Source: Nanobdellota archaeon
GTDB lineage: Archaea > Nanobdellota > Nanobdellia > Pacearchaeales > GW2011-AR1
NCBI GenBank assembly: GCA_018817905.1
Contig: JAHISS010000005.1
Span: 1 to 33,744 of the forward strand
DNA: 33,744 nt
Direction of reading: 5' to 3'
Part shown: one piece after another, positions 23,539 through 31,053 of the stretch
Numbering within the stretch: position 1 is the stretch's first letter
Layout: every line of letters starts with the position of its first letter
Made by a program: the position numbers and the translations under genes
Notes under the pieces: model-generated
Seen by the model: the letters and a program-made list of their open reading frames with translations, nothing else
Databases searched by the model: none
Told to the model about the DNA's origin: nothing

Positions 23539-26500
23539 CTACAATCTCTGCAAATAACCTTTCCGCGGCTTGAAAATATCTCCTGACTTTGAAAGCTGGT
23601 CAACTGCGTCGTCAAGTTCAGTTTTTGTCATTTTTCCTTCAACAGCTTTCTCTAGTTCTTCAACAGGAATCAACTTTCCAAGGCGACTTTCCAATTGAGA
23701 TAATATCTCTTTAACTAATAAAATCTTGCCCCTCTTCGAAGATGTAATCCCAGTTGTAATTCTATCCACATCAAAAGATTTAGTTTCTTCGTCATAACCA
23801 ACCTGCATCAGAGAAAATTTCAAAAGGTCGATAGCAACACGCGCATCTTCTGACTTCACTTCCTCGCTCAACCTCATCTTAGCATGCGCCTCGCTCAACC
23901 TGACCAGACCTTCCAACTGCCGCGCAGTAATTGGAATCGGCTTTATCTCGCTGTCCGACCGCCCGGGCTGACCTCTCAGCTTTAAGTAAAATCTCTTTAT
24001 TTCTTCAATCGCCTCGTCCGTTAATTTCGGCTTTATTCTCTGGCGCGCATAAGCAATATATTTTCTTAACAATTTAGAATCCACAACATCTCTCACAACC
24101 CCTTGCTTGTGCTCTTCCAAAACATGCGTTGCAACTGCCTCGTCCTGTTTCTTGTTCGGCAAATCCCGAATTACAAAAAGAACATCAAACCTTGTCAACA
24201 AAGCCGGTGAAATATCAATTTGTTGCGGAATTGGGGTGTAAGGATCAAACCTCCCAAGCTTAGGATTCCCGGCAGCCAAAACAGTTGTCTCTGCCCGCAA
24301 GGTCGCGTGAATGTTTGCTTTTGCAACTGTGACAGAATTATGCAAAACCATCCCATTTGAAATAAAACTATGCGTCGGCTCAACAGTAACATCATAAACA
24401 TATTTTATCCTCGGATTTTTTACCTTTTCAACAGATTTTATTTTCATCCACCGAGAAGAACCAAAAGCTAACTTCTTAATTCTCAATAAATCTTTCTTGA
24501 TTTTAGAATCACAAATGTTTTTTCCCGCCATTTTCTGCTCAGCAATCAACACTAATTTCCGCAAATGCTTTCTCTGCTTTTCTACATGTAAATCAATACT
24601 ATGTCCAAGCTCTTTATTCATTGAAATTCCTAACTTCTTATAAATCCCACTTATCAAATCAGTGCATCCGGGAATTATGTCTTTAATTGTGCGATAAGTT
24701 TTTTTCAACTCAAGATATTTCTTCAATCTTTCTTTTTTCTTTGTGGAAAGAAAACTAATTTCCATTAAGAATGATCTTAAATTCTCTTGTCCAGAAATAT
24801 CCAATCTCCAAACTTTAGAATGAGAATCTATAAAAATAGATGATTGAATCCCAAATCTCAATAACAAATCCGAAACCTGTTCAACCAACGCCCGATTTTG
24901 AGAAACAAATGAAATTCTACATCCATTTCGCTGTTGGAAAATAACACTGCCATCTCCATCGTAAAGGGCTCTTAACAAATATTTTATATTTTCATTCGGC
25001 AAGCCCATTATTTTTTCCGGAATTTTTTTCACATCACCTTTCTCCAACAAACTCTCATCCAACTCCATCATTTGTTCAAAAACTTTTTTCGAAATAACCC
25101 TTGAAGCAAACTGGTGTTTTCTCCTAACGATTTTCGGTTTAACATTGAAATATTTTTCAACTGCAATGTTATAATCTTTAATTAAAATCTCGTCATTGTT
25201 CCAAAACTGAATGCCTGTTTTTTTCCCTTTGTTCAGCTCATAACAACCATCACTAATGTGGTATCCGAGAACCTTACATAGATAATCATTCTTTTTTTCG
25301 TAATCTTCTGTTTTGAACTCAGTTTTTGAAGGTATCGGAAAGTACATTCCTTCTTTCAACTTAACAGCAGGAACTGTGAAAATCTTTCCTTCATTAGTAA
25401 CCCAACAAGGATGCTCCGGTGTAACAGTCAATTCTCTCCCATTAGTCAAAACAATCTTAACAAACTCTTTTGAGGCGATATGTCTGCTCACCTTAGAAGC
25501 CTTTAAGGAAAATATATTCGAAAAATCAGTTGATAAAAGTTCTAAATCTTCAACAGGTAAAATCTCACAGTCCCTTCCGTTCATTATTCGGTCTTTATTT
25601 TTTTCCATCAAATTATCCACTAATTTCCCTATCTTTTGTTTAGAACCATCAGATAAAGTGATTTCAAAATCTGGCAAATAGCATTGCTGTTCCATTGCCT
25701 CGTGCATTGTGCTCCTGTCGTGTTCTTCCATTTTTTCAATTTCATCAATGCAAACAACTCCTTTGTTAGACAAAACCATTGCTCCACCTTCCAAACTCCA
25801 GCCTCGCAAAAACTCGTCCTTGACAACAGCCGCAGTCAACCCAGCTGCCGTAGCTGACTTTCCAGAAACATACCTTCCCTTCGGAGCAATTGTAGATGCA
25901 TATTTTAACAACACCGATTTTGCTACGCCAGGGTCCCCGACAAGCAAAACATGAATATCTCCCCGCGTCATCCCGCCGTCTGACTTTTTCTTCTTCACTC
26001 CACTAAACAACTGCAAAAGCACAGCTTGCTTAATCTGCGAATAACCATAAATGCTCGGCGCAATGCTCTCGCTCAATCTCTTGAAAATATTCGGGTCTGC
26101 CGCCAACTCTTGAATCTGCGTCACGTCTTCATCAGACATTTCCAACTCATCAAAAGTTTCTTCCATTGAAATTGTATTGTTCGCTTCCAAAGCAATGTCA
26201 AACCGCGTTGAAATCGAACCTGTCTGCAGAGGCATTGCAACTTCCTTCAAAATCCCGTAAATCTTCACCCGGCTCCCGGGCGTTGTCTTTTTTTCCATCT
26301 TCACATCAACCAAATCCTCTTTCAAAAAAACATTAATTCTCCTCGGCTGTTCTCCACCTTCTAAAGTATCTGGCGATTCCTCAACAACAAGTTTCTGAAC
26401 GTCAACCATTTCCTTGCTCAACAATTTGAAATTCCCTTTCCACCCGCAAGAACATCTGCTCGGCTCTCTAAACTTTCTTTCAATTTGCAATACAGATAAA

Positions 26501-26922
26501 ATCGCGCCGCAGTTCGGGCATTCAAACCTTGCATTGACAACCTGCGGTCTGACCTCGCTCGCCTGTCTGACAATCCCCTCAACCGCAACAAGCCTATCCA
26601 AATGTCTTGCTCTAATCGCCCTAACCATAACATTACAACTCTTAGGAAGTTCAACCAGTCTAACTCGCGGATTAGCCACCAAACCAGATTCCTCCAACGC
26701 CAACTCCAAAATCGCAACTGTCTCTTCCGGCAGTTCCAAAACATTTTCAGCCAAAACCGGCGAAAACGCAACTAACTGCTCAAAATCAAGCCGCACAATA
26801 CCTTCCTCCCGCCGTATCGACTCCCCAATTTCCTTCCTGCAAGAATTAAAAAAGCCCTTCGCCTCCATCATCATGTCCTCTTTCTTCTTCTTCGGCCTCT
26901 GTTTCTCCCCTGTTTCATCCAT
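23539..26922 (-). CDS. mcm: Replicative helicase MCM containing an intein
   Basis: Hexameric ATPase that unwinds DNA at the fork. The 1127-residue precursor yields a 678-residue helicase after splicing, a normal length. Extein: N-terminal domain with zinc site (CPNC ... CSCGW), Walker A GDPGVAKS (about 328-336), Walker B CIDEIEKM (about 389-396), the HEAMEQQ / SVTVAKANIHATLRA sequence split by the intein, the sensor-1 Asn in AAGNPKLGRF, the SPALLTRFD arginine finger, and a C-terminal winged helix. Gene order on the minus strand is MCM, membrane protein, RPA, a replication-related cluster. Translation starts at MDETGEK; a TATA-like ATATAAAC lies just upstream. Confidence 0.95.
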   Translation of the reverse strand: MDETGEKQRPKKKKEDMMMEAKGFFNSCRKEIGESIRREEGIVRLDFEQLVAFSPVLAENVLELPEETVAILELALEESGLVANPRVRLVELPKSCNVMVRAIRARHLDRLVAVEGIVRQASEVRPQVVNARFECPNCGAILSVLQIERKFREPSRCSCGWKGNFKLLSKEMVDVQKLVVEESPDTLEGGEQPRRINVFLKEDLVDVKMEKKTTPGSRVKIYGILKEVAMPLQTGSISTRFDIALEANNTISMEETFDELEMSDEDVTQIQELAADPNIFKRLSESIAPSIYGYSQIKQAVLLQLFSGVKKKKSDGGMTRGDIHVLLVGDPGVAKSVLLKYASTIAPKGRYVSGKSATAAGLTAAVVKDEFLRGWSLEGGAMVLSNKGVVCIDEIEKMEEHDRSTMHEAMEQQCYLPDFEITLSDGSKQKIGKLVDNLMEKNKDRIMNGRDCEILPVEDLELLSTDFSNIFSLKASKVSRHIASKEFVKIVLTNGRELTVTPEHPCWVTNEGKIFTVPAVKLKEGMYFPIPSKTEFKTEDYEKKNDYLCKVLGYHISDGCYELNKGKKTGIQFWNNDEILIKDYNIAVEKYFNVKPKIVRRKHQFASRVISKKVFEQMMELDESLLEKGDVKKIPEKIMGLPNENIKYLLRALYDGDGSVIFQQRNGCRISFVSQNRALVEQVSDLLLRFGIQSSIFIDSHSKVWRLDISGQENLRSFLMEISFLSTKKKERLKKYLELKKTYRTIKDIIPGCTDLISGIYKKLGISMNKELGHSIDLHVEKQRKHLRKLVLIAEQKMAGKNICDSKIKKDLLRIKKLAFGSSRWMKIKSVEKVKNPRIKYVYDVTVEPTHSFISNGMVLHNSVTVAKANIHATLRAETTVLAAGNPKLGRFDPYTPIPQQIDISPALLTRFDVLFVIRDLPNKKQDEAVATHVLEEHKQGVVRDVVDSKLLRKYIAYARQRIKPKLTDEAIEEIKRFYLKLRGQPGRSDSEIKPIPITARQLEGLVRLSEAHAKMRLSEEVKSEDARVAIDLLKFSLMQVGYDEETKSFDVDRITTGITSSKRGKILLVKEILSQLESRLGKLIPVEELEKAVEGKMTKTELDDAVDQLSKSGDIFKPRKGYLQRL
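24337..25683 (-). other. Intein with LAGLIDADG homing endonuclease inside MCM
   Basis: Residues 414-862 of the precursor (449 aa). It starts with Cys in CYLPDFEI and ends in VLHN before Ser of the C-extein. Block B appears as TVTPEHPCWV (TxxH), and the C-terminal blocks as YVYDVTVEPTHSFISNGMVLHN. Two dodecapeptide motifs, LGYHISDGC and LRALYDGDGS, mark a DOD endonuclease, so the element may still home. It interrupts EQQ-SVTVAKA between Walker B and sensor 1. Confidence 0.93.
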
Positions 26923-27221
26923 GCGCTTTCAAATTACATCTTGTTTATATGGTTTGTTGTTGTGTGGCTTTATTGTGGCACACATAAGTTACCTGCCTAA
27001 TTCTAACCAACCAAAAGATTATCCAAAAGTCCACCAGCATTATAACCCTGATTGATTTTGTTATTAATTGGAGGGCTGGCTATAATTAAAACTATTTTTT
27101 TAAAGATTATATGCTATAAGTTAATACTCTTCAGGCAGCTTCATTTTCTAAGAAAACTTTGCAGAATAAACCAAATGCACTAAACAGCAAAGTTCTCTTA
27201 GCAGATTTTTTCGGTTATTGA

Positions 27222-27437
27222 CAGTATCTCCGCACAAGCTGAAATATAATCTGGACGTTTTGCAGCAAATTTCCCAAATCGTGCGCAGAAAAAAATTCAG
27301 CATCGGAAACAGTGCACGATTTGGACCAAAGGGCGGGCGAGCCGAGTCAGTTTAGTAAAAAAGAACAAATAAGAATTGACTCGGGGAGTTGGGTGGGAAG
27401 CAAAACGTCCCAAAAAATTTCCGTGCGGAGATACTGC
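27222..27437. mobile_element. 216-bp palindromic MITE-like element with 5-bp target duplication
   Basis: Perfect 14-bp inverted ends CAGTATCTCCGCAC (27222-27235) and GTGCGGAGATACTG (27423-27436). It is flanked by ATTGA at 27217-27221 and 27438-27442; the homologous repeat at 18161-18263 has one ATTGA and no insert. Inside are further perfect inverted pairs: GGACGTTTTGC (27253-27263) with GCAAAACGTCC (27400-27410), CCAAATCGTGC (27274-27284) with GCACGATTTGG (27314-27324), and the hairpin repeat at 27335-27390. It encodes no protein, so it would need a transposase supplied in trans. Confidence 0.75.
27335..27390 (+). repeat. Hairpin repeat, copy 2
   Basis: Matches 11470-11526 along its length. 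Arms CCGAGTCAGTT (27342-27352) and AATTGACTCGG (27374-27384) form an 11-bp stem with one G-U pair. Compared with copy 1, three stem positions differ and all stay paired. Confidence 0.65.
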
Positions 27438-27605
27438 ATTGAATTTTAATTTCGAGGGCGGGAGGTGGGGGCGGTCGAAACTCAAATTCGAAAGGGAGGG
27501 CGGGACGAATATCAAAAAAATCTGCGTTTATACTTATACAGAAATAACTCCAATTACTTTAATAAGTAACGAAAGTTATTTAAATAAGTAATCTTAATAA
27601 AATCA

Positions 27606-28223
27606 ATGTTATCAAACGAGAAAGTAATGTTGTTAGAAGTATGGAGAAAGAATCTATTTAGAGAACTAAGCATAGCAGAGATTATGAAAGAATCAGGGAA
27701 AAAAACAAAAACCTGGGTTTTCAACGCGTTAAAATTATTAGTTAGTAATAATGTTTTAAATTCGACACGAAAAGCTAATCTTGACATTTACAGATTTAAC
27801 TTGGAAAATCCCCTGTCTTTGCAGTTACTGCAATATTTAGAAGCCCAAAGCAACTTGAGCTTTTCACAACTAAATATTATATCTGAAATAATTGAAAAAA
27901 TACCAGTTAAAAACTGCTCGATTATTGTGTTTGGCAGTTATGCAGAAAATAAGCAGACAAAGAACTCTGATTTGGACCTTTGTATACTTATAGAAAATAA
28001 AGAAGTTGAAAAGAAAATTAAGCCGTATATTAATGAAATAAAATTAAATCATCCCATAAAAATTGATGAGCATTACGTAACTTCTGAAGATTTTGTAAAG
28101 ATGCTTTTGCACGAAGAAGAAAACCTTGCAAAACAAATTTTTATAAAGCACAGACTATTTTATAACTCTGACACGTATTACCAATTATTAAAAGAGGCAT
28201 ATAAGCATGGATTCAGATCGTAA
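27606..28223 (+). CDS. Winged-helix/nucleotidyltransferase fusion (MNT partner of HEPN)
   Basis: A 205-residue protein: N-terminal winged helix (VWRKNLFRELSIAEIMKESGKKTKTWVFNALKLLVSNNVL, about 12-60) and a nucleotidyltransferase domain with IVFGSYAENKQTKNSDLDLCILIE (GS...DLD, about 100-123) and the third carboxylate in IKIDEHYV. The fusion suggests an autoregulating antitoxin-like protein. It overlaps the following HEPN gene by 17 bases, the usual coupling of such pairs. A TATA box TTATTTAAATAAG lies about 25 bases upstream of the ATG. Confidence 0.8.
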   Translation: MLSNEKVMLLEVWRKNLFRELSIAEIMKESGKKTKTWVFNALKLLVSNNVLNSTRKANLDIYRFNLENPLSLQLLQYLEAQSNLSFSQLNIISEIIEKIPVKNCSIIVFGSYAENKQTKNSDLDLCILIENKEVEKKIKPYINEIKLNHPIKIDEHYVTSEDFVKMLLHEEENLAKQIFIKHRLFYNSDTYYQLLKEAYKHGFRS

Positions 28224-28698
28224 AGAAGTGCTATATTTGAATAGGGCAAAGAACGAATTGGATTTGGCCAACGCCGTGTTCAAAATTTCAACAGAGACGA
28301 AGATTAAACTTGATTTGGAGCTGAAAGAAGATTCAACATTTTTTAGCAATGTGATAAGCAATTCATATTATTGCATATTCTACTCCGCAAAAGCGTTTCT
28401 TTATACTAAAAGAATAATCACAATGCCGCCGGAAGAACACAAAAAAACGCTGGAGGAATTTGAGAAGTTGGCGGATTCTGGAGAAATTGATGAAGAGCTT
28501 GTCAATATATACAAAGATATTGTAATAAAGGCAGAAGAGCTTTTAGGAATTTTTGCAAAGGAAAAATCAAAGCGTGGAAAGTTTACGTATAGAATGTTAC
28601 CTCAAACAAATCTTGGCCCGGCAAAAGAAAGCTTAGAAAATGCGGAAAAGTTTTACAAAAATATCAATCTTATTGTAAGCAGAAATAAAACTAAATAA
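28207..28698 (+). CDS. HEPN-domain protein (partner of the nucleotidyltransferase)
   Basis: A 163-residue helical protein. The N-terminal half contains LNRAKNELDLANAVF and ISNSYYCIFYSAKAFL, the helix 1-helix 2 pattern of HEPN proteins. The Rx4-6H RNase motif is not found: the expected position reads KRGKFTYRM, with Arg and Tyr but no His. This HEPN may thus lack RNase activity or use another site, unlike the HepT at 9825. It starts inside the upstream gene. The pair is followed by repeat-rich sequence. Confidence 0.75.
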   Translation: MDSDRKEVLYLNRAKNELDLANAVFKISTETKIKLDLELKEDSTFFSNVISNSYYCIFYSAKAFLYTKRIITMPPEEHKKTLEEFEKLADSGEIDEELVNIYKDIVIKAEELLGIFAKEKSKRGKFTYRMLPQTNLGPAKESLENAEKFYKNINLIVSRNKTK

Positions 28699-29079
28699 AA
28701 AACTGAAAAGGATTGCTTTATTTTGGAATATTCCTAATAAAATTAGGTGCGGAGATATTGTGTGCGGGCTTTATTGTAGCATACGAAAATATCTGCGTTT
28801 ATACTTTATACACTACGAATTATCCAACCCACCACAACTCTGACCAACCAAAACGTTATTGCAAAATCCAACCAGCATTATAATCCTGATTGATTTTATT
28901 ATTGATCTTTAGGGGAGGTGGATATTATTTAAACTATTTTTTTAAAGATTATATGCTAAAAATTAGGTGCGGCTCAATGGAGGTTTTAACATTGAAATTT
29001 TACTAACTGCTGCGCTTTGTTTTACTGTCTTATAAAATTAACGAGATAATAAATATTTGTTGTTTTGGCTAAAGAAGAA
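28699..29079. other. Intergenic stretch with composite repeat copy
   Basis: No gene is supported. Most of the stretch is repeat (28740-28975); the final 100 bases before the next stop codon show nothing I can name. Confidence 0.55.
28740..28975. repeat. Composite palindromic repeat, partial copy (C)
   Basis: Begins with GTGCGGAGATATTG, resembling the right end of the 216-bp element, then a GTGTGC/GCATAC hairpin, ATCTGCGTTTATACTT (also the right border of copies D and E), CTGACCAACC, the TCCTGATTGATTTTATTATTGA core, GGGGAGGTGG, and the 27-base block (28932-28958) identical to 27090-27116. Confidence 0.65.
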
Positions 29080-30084
29080 TTAATTACCAATTCTCGCGCA
29101 GATTGCAATTGCATAAACGTTGCCACCAGGACCACTCCAACTGCAGTACCATGAATCCTCGCTATTAGGATAACTATTAACAAGTTGACCTATATCCCCA
29201 GTACCAGAACACCCGCCGCCAATAATTTTCTTCCCAGGAGTACAAAACATAATAGCAGCGCTGCCAGAAGTAGCCGTGCTAACTCTTCGCTCATAACCCA
29301 TATTAACAGTTCCAGCAACATTGACGTTAGTGCCTACAATCACATTCTGAGCGTTTACATCCCAAACATTATTAATTGTATTCCCACCCATGTTAAAATT
29401 GCCGAGCATTGAATCTCCTCCCCTATTTAAAAACCTTGTATCACAATCACTACAAGTTCCTGTTCCACCACCGATATCCGCCCAGTCAGAAATACAAGGA
29501 CCATCCCAGCTTAAACAAAGCTCTCCAACCACATTCAAGTCAACCAACTGAGATCTCTCATTGCCATCAAAATAGTATATGTGTCCAGAATGGTCTCTAT
29601 CTACAATCTTGCTTGCTACTATTTGATATACATCATCAATATTCTGCCCCCCCATATTTATGTGACTACCAGCAGTGTCCATTTCTAATTCTCCATCAAT
29701 CCTAACATTGCCCACAACATCTAACTTCCTTTCAGGATTTGATTCTCCAATCCCAACATTACCTCCAGCACCATTCGCATAAGCCAAAATAACATTGCCT
29801 GTACTAAAATAATTCAACCCTGTCGTCTTATCACTGCCTGCATCCAAGAAAAGATTCTGACCGTTAGGAGATTTTATTGAAGATTGACCGCCTACTCTAC
29901 CCAAAAGTAACGTAGGACCTCCACCAGGCGTCACGCAAAAGTCCGTCGTGCATTCAACCTCACTCCAAGTATGCCCCACAGGCGTCGGCTTAGTCGCAAT
30001 AACAAGCCCAACTATCCCTGCAACCAAAACAATCCCAACTAAAAAATACAAATACTTTTTCCGAACGTTAAACTTGATTTCCAT
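29080..30084 (-). CDS. Secreted, N-terminally anchored surface-like protein
   Basis: A 334-residue protein with an N-terminal membrane segment (YLYFLVGIVLVAGIVGLVIA) and a Gly/Asn-rich beta-type ectodomain. The phrase GNVGIGESNPERKLDVVGNVRIDG is the repeat seen in bacterial and phage tail-fibre-like surface proteins ahead of a C-terminal receptor or chaperone region. The C-terminal 60 residues contain five Cys (MFCTPGKKIIGGGC, WYCSW, ICARIGN). The ATG at 30084 has GAGGA close upstream; a TTG ten codons earlier is possible. Adhesion or cell-surface display is the likely role. TATA on the minus strand: GTTTTAAATAG near 30124-30134. Confidence 0.7.
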   Translation of the reverse strand: MEIKFNVRKKYLYFLVGIVLVAGIVGLVIATKPTPVGHTWSEVECTTDFCVTPGGGPTLLLGRVGGQSSIKSPNGQNLFLDAGSDKTTGLNYFSTGNVILAYANGAGGNVGIGESNPERKLDVVGNVRIDGELEMDTAGSHINMGGQNIDDVYQIVASKIVDRDHSGHIYYFDGNERSQLVDLNVVGELCLSWDGPCISDWADIGGGTGTCSDCDTRFLNRGGDSMLGNFNMGGNTINNVWDVNAQNVIVGTNVNVAGTVNMGYERRVSTATSGSAAIMFCTPGKKIIGGGCSGTGDIGQLVNSYPNSEDSWYCSWSGPGGNVYAIAICARIGN

Positions 30085-30117
30085 TTCCTCTTTTGTTATA
30101 CCGAAAAACAACAAAAA

Positions 30118-30136
30118 GAAACTATTTAAAACTTTT
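30118..30136. promoter_or_regulatory. Overlapping divergent TATA region
   Basis: GAAACTATTTAAAACTTTTT contains TATTTAAAA on the + strand and GTTTTAAATAG on the minus strand. It is about 25 bases before the + strand ATG at 30152 and about 45 bases before the minus-strand ATG at 30084. Confidence 0.5.
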
Positions 30137-30151
30137 TACATTAGAATAGAC

Positions 30152-30649
30152 ATGAAAAAACCCCTCCTCATTGCCATCATCCTCTTCCTGATCCCATTTA
30201 GTTTATTTTTACTCCGAGCTACAAGCCAAAAACAACTCGACGACCTCAGCCCAGAAATCCCTTGCTCTGAAAACCTAATTGAAAAATCAGATGTTCTCTG
30301 GGTAATCCCAAAGTTCAACAACATCTCAATCCAAGACAAAGAATGGTGCGACTACATTTTAAGTTTAAACAAAACCCTCGGCCTTCACGGAGTTTACCAC
30401 ACTTACGAAGAATTCCAAACACCTCGCTCTCAAGATTATCTCAACGAAGGAATAACTGCATTTGAAAACTGCTTTCATTTCAAACCAGAAATATTCAAAC
30501 CGCCCCAACTAAAAATCTCCAAAGAAAACAAACAGCTCATAAAAAACTCCGGCCTAAAATTAAAAACCCAAGCAAACCAACTGACTCACAAAGTTTACCA
30601 TTGCTCTGACACTGGAAAATTCTCAAATAGATTTATTGATTGGTTCTAG
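30152..30649 (+). CDS. Polysaccharide deacetylase-like (DUF2334-type) protein, membrane-anchored
   Basis: A 165-residue protein. It has an N-terminal membrane segment (PLLIAIILFLIPFSLFLL), then DVLWVIPKFNN, LGLHGVYHTYEEF (a His pair in the position of the NodB metal-binding motif) and FKPPQLKIS, similar to the substrate-loop RxPxG/FKPP of DUF2334/NodB proteins. It is shorter than typical deacetylases (about 200-250) and lacks an obvious catalytic TFDD; DVLWVIP or SPEIP may replace it, so activity is uncertain. A longer frame upstream crosses the divergent promoter and is not coding. Confidence 0.65.
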   Translation: MKKPLLIAIILFLIPFSLFLLRATSQKQLDDLSPEIPCSENLIEKSDVLWVIPKFNNISIQDKEWCDYILSLNKTLGLHGVYHTYEEFQTPRSQDYLNEGITAFENCFHFKPEIFKPPQLKISKENKQLIKNSGLKLKTQANQLTHKVYHCSDTGKFSNRFIDWF

Positions 30650-31053
30650 TTACTCAATTGGTAACCAATCACTTTAACATTCCTAATTCTCGAAAAATGT
30701 TTTTCATTATTGGTTATAATTTACTAAAGTAATTGAGATATTAACAAACCAAAAATTAATATTAAAACCAAATATATTTTACAAAGCTTAACAACTAAAA
30801 TTTAGCCTTTTCCGTCTATTGATATTTGTTAATTCCATGCGAATCGAACGTACTATATTTGGCTATTTAGGATGCTAAATGAGAATATTGAATTTAGTTA
30901 TTCTGGATTTGTACTAATCTCCTTTGCTGCTAACTCTTTTGTTGAACGTTTTCTTAAATTTTTGATTATACTTTTATCTCTTCTATATCTTTCTCTTTCA
31001 CATTCTTCCAAGCTCCAGCATGTTTCATTATTTTCTTTCTTCTCATTTAAATC
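30650..31053. other. A/T-rich gene-free stretch
   Basis: A hairpin GATTGGTT (30637-30644) / AACCAATC (30663-30670) spans the stop of the deacetylase-like gene, and ATTGGTAACCAAT (30657-30669) is itself palindromic. The rest is A/T-rich; a frame at 30872 continues into the aRF1 complement and has no family features. Confidence 0.4.

Larger units (their letters stand above)
26955..27535. repeat. Composite palindromic repeat, longest copy (B/E)
   Basis: Modules in order: TGTGTG...CACACA hairpin; CTAACCAACC...GGAGGGCTGG module; a 27-base block (27090-27116) identical to 28932-28958; a TAAGAAAACTTTGC / GCAAAGTTCTCTTA hairpin (about 27149-27200) absent from the compact copy; GCAGATTTTTT (27201-27211) pairing with AAAAAATCTGC near 27515; and an inner stem 27441-27455 with 27475-27489. 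The 216-bp element sits at 27222-27437. Confidence 0.75.
26923..27605. other. Gene-free 683-bp region with full composite repeat and inserted element
   Basis: No gene is supported; small frames on both strands have no family features. The region holds the largest composite repeat copy (26955-27535), interrupted by a 216-bp palindromic element, then the promoter of the next gene (TATTTAAATAAG, 27577-27588). Confidence 0.65.

Noticed and set aside
26955-27535. CRISPR array or rRNA/RNase P/SRP RNA.
   Set aside because: The repeats are inverted and modular, not evenly spaced direct repeats, and no conserved core of those RNAs is visible.
30836-30856. On the minus strand, CGTTCGATTCGCATGG resembles a tRNA T-loop.
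   Set aside because: No acceptor, D or anticodon arm can be built around it; probably chance.
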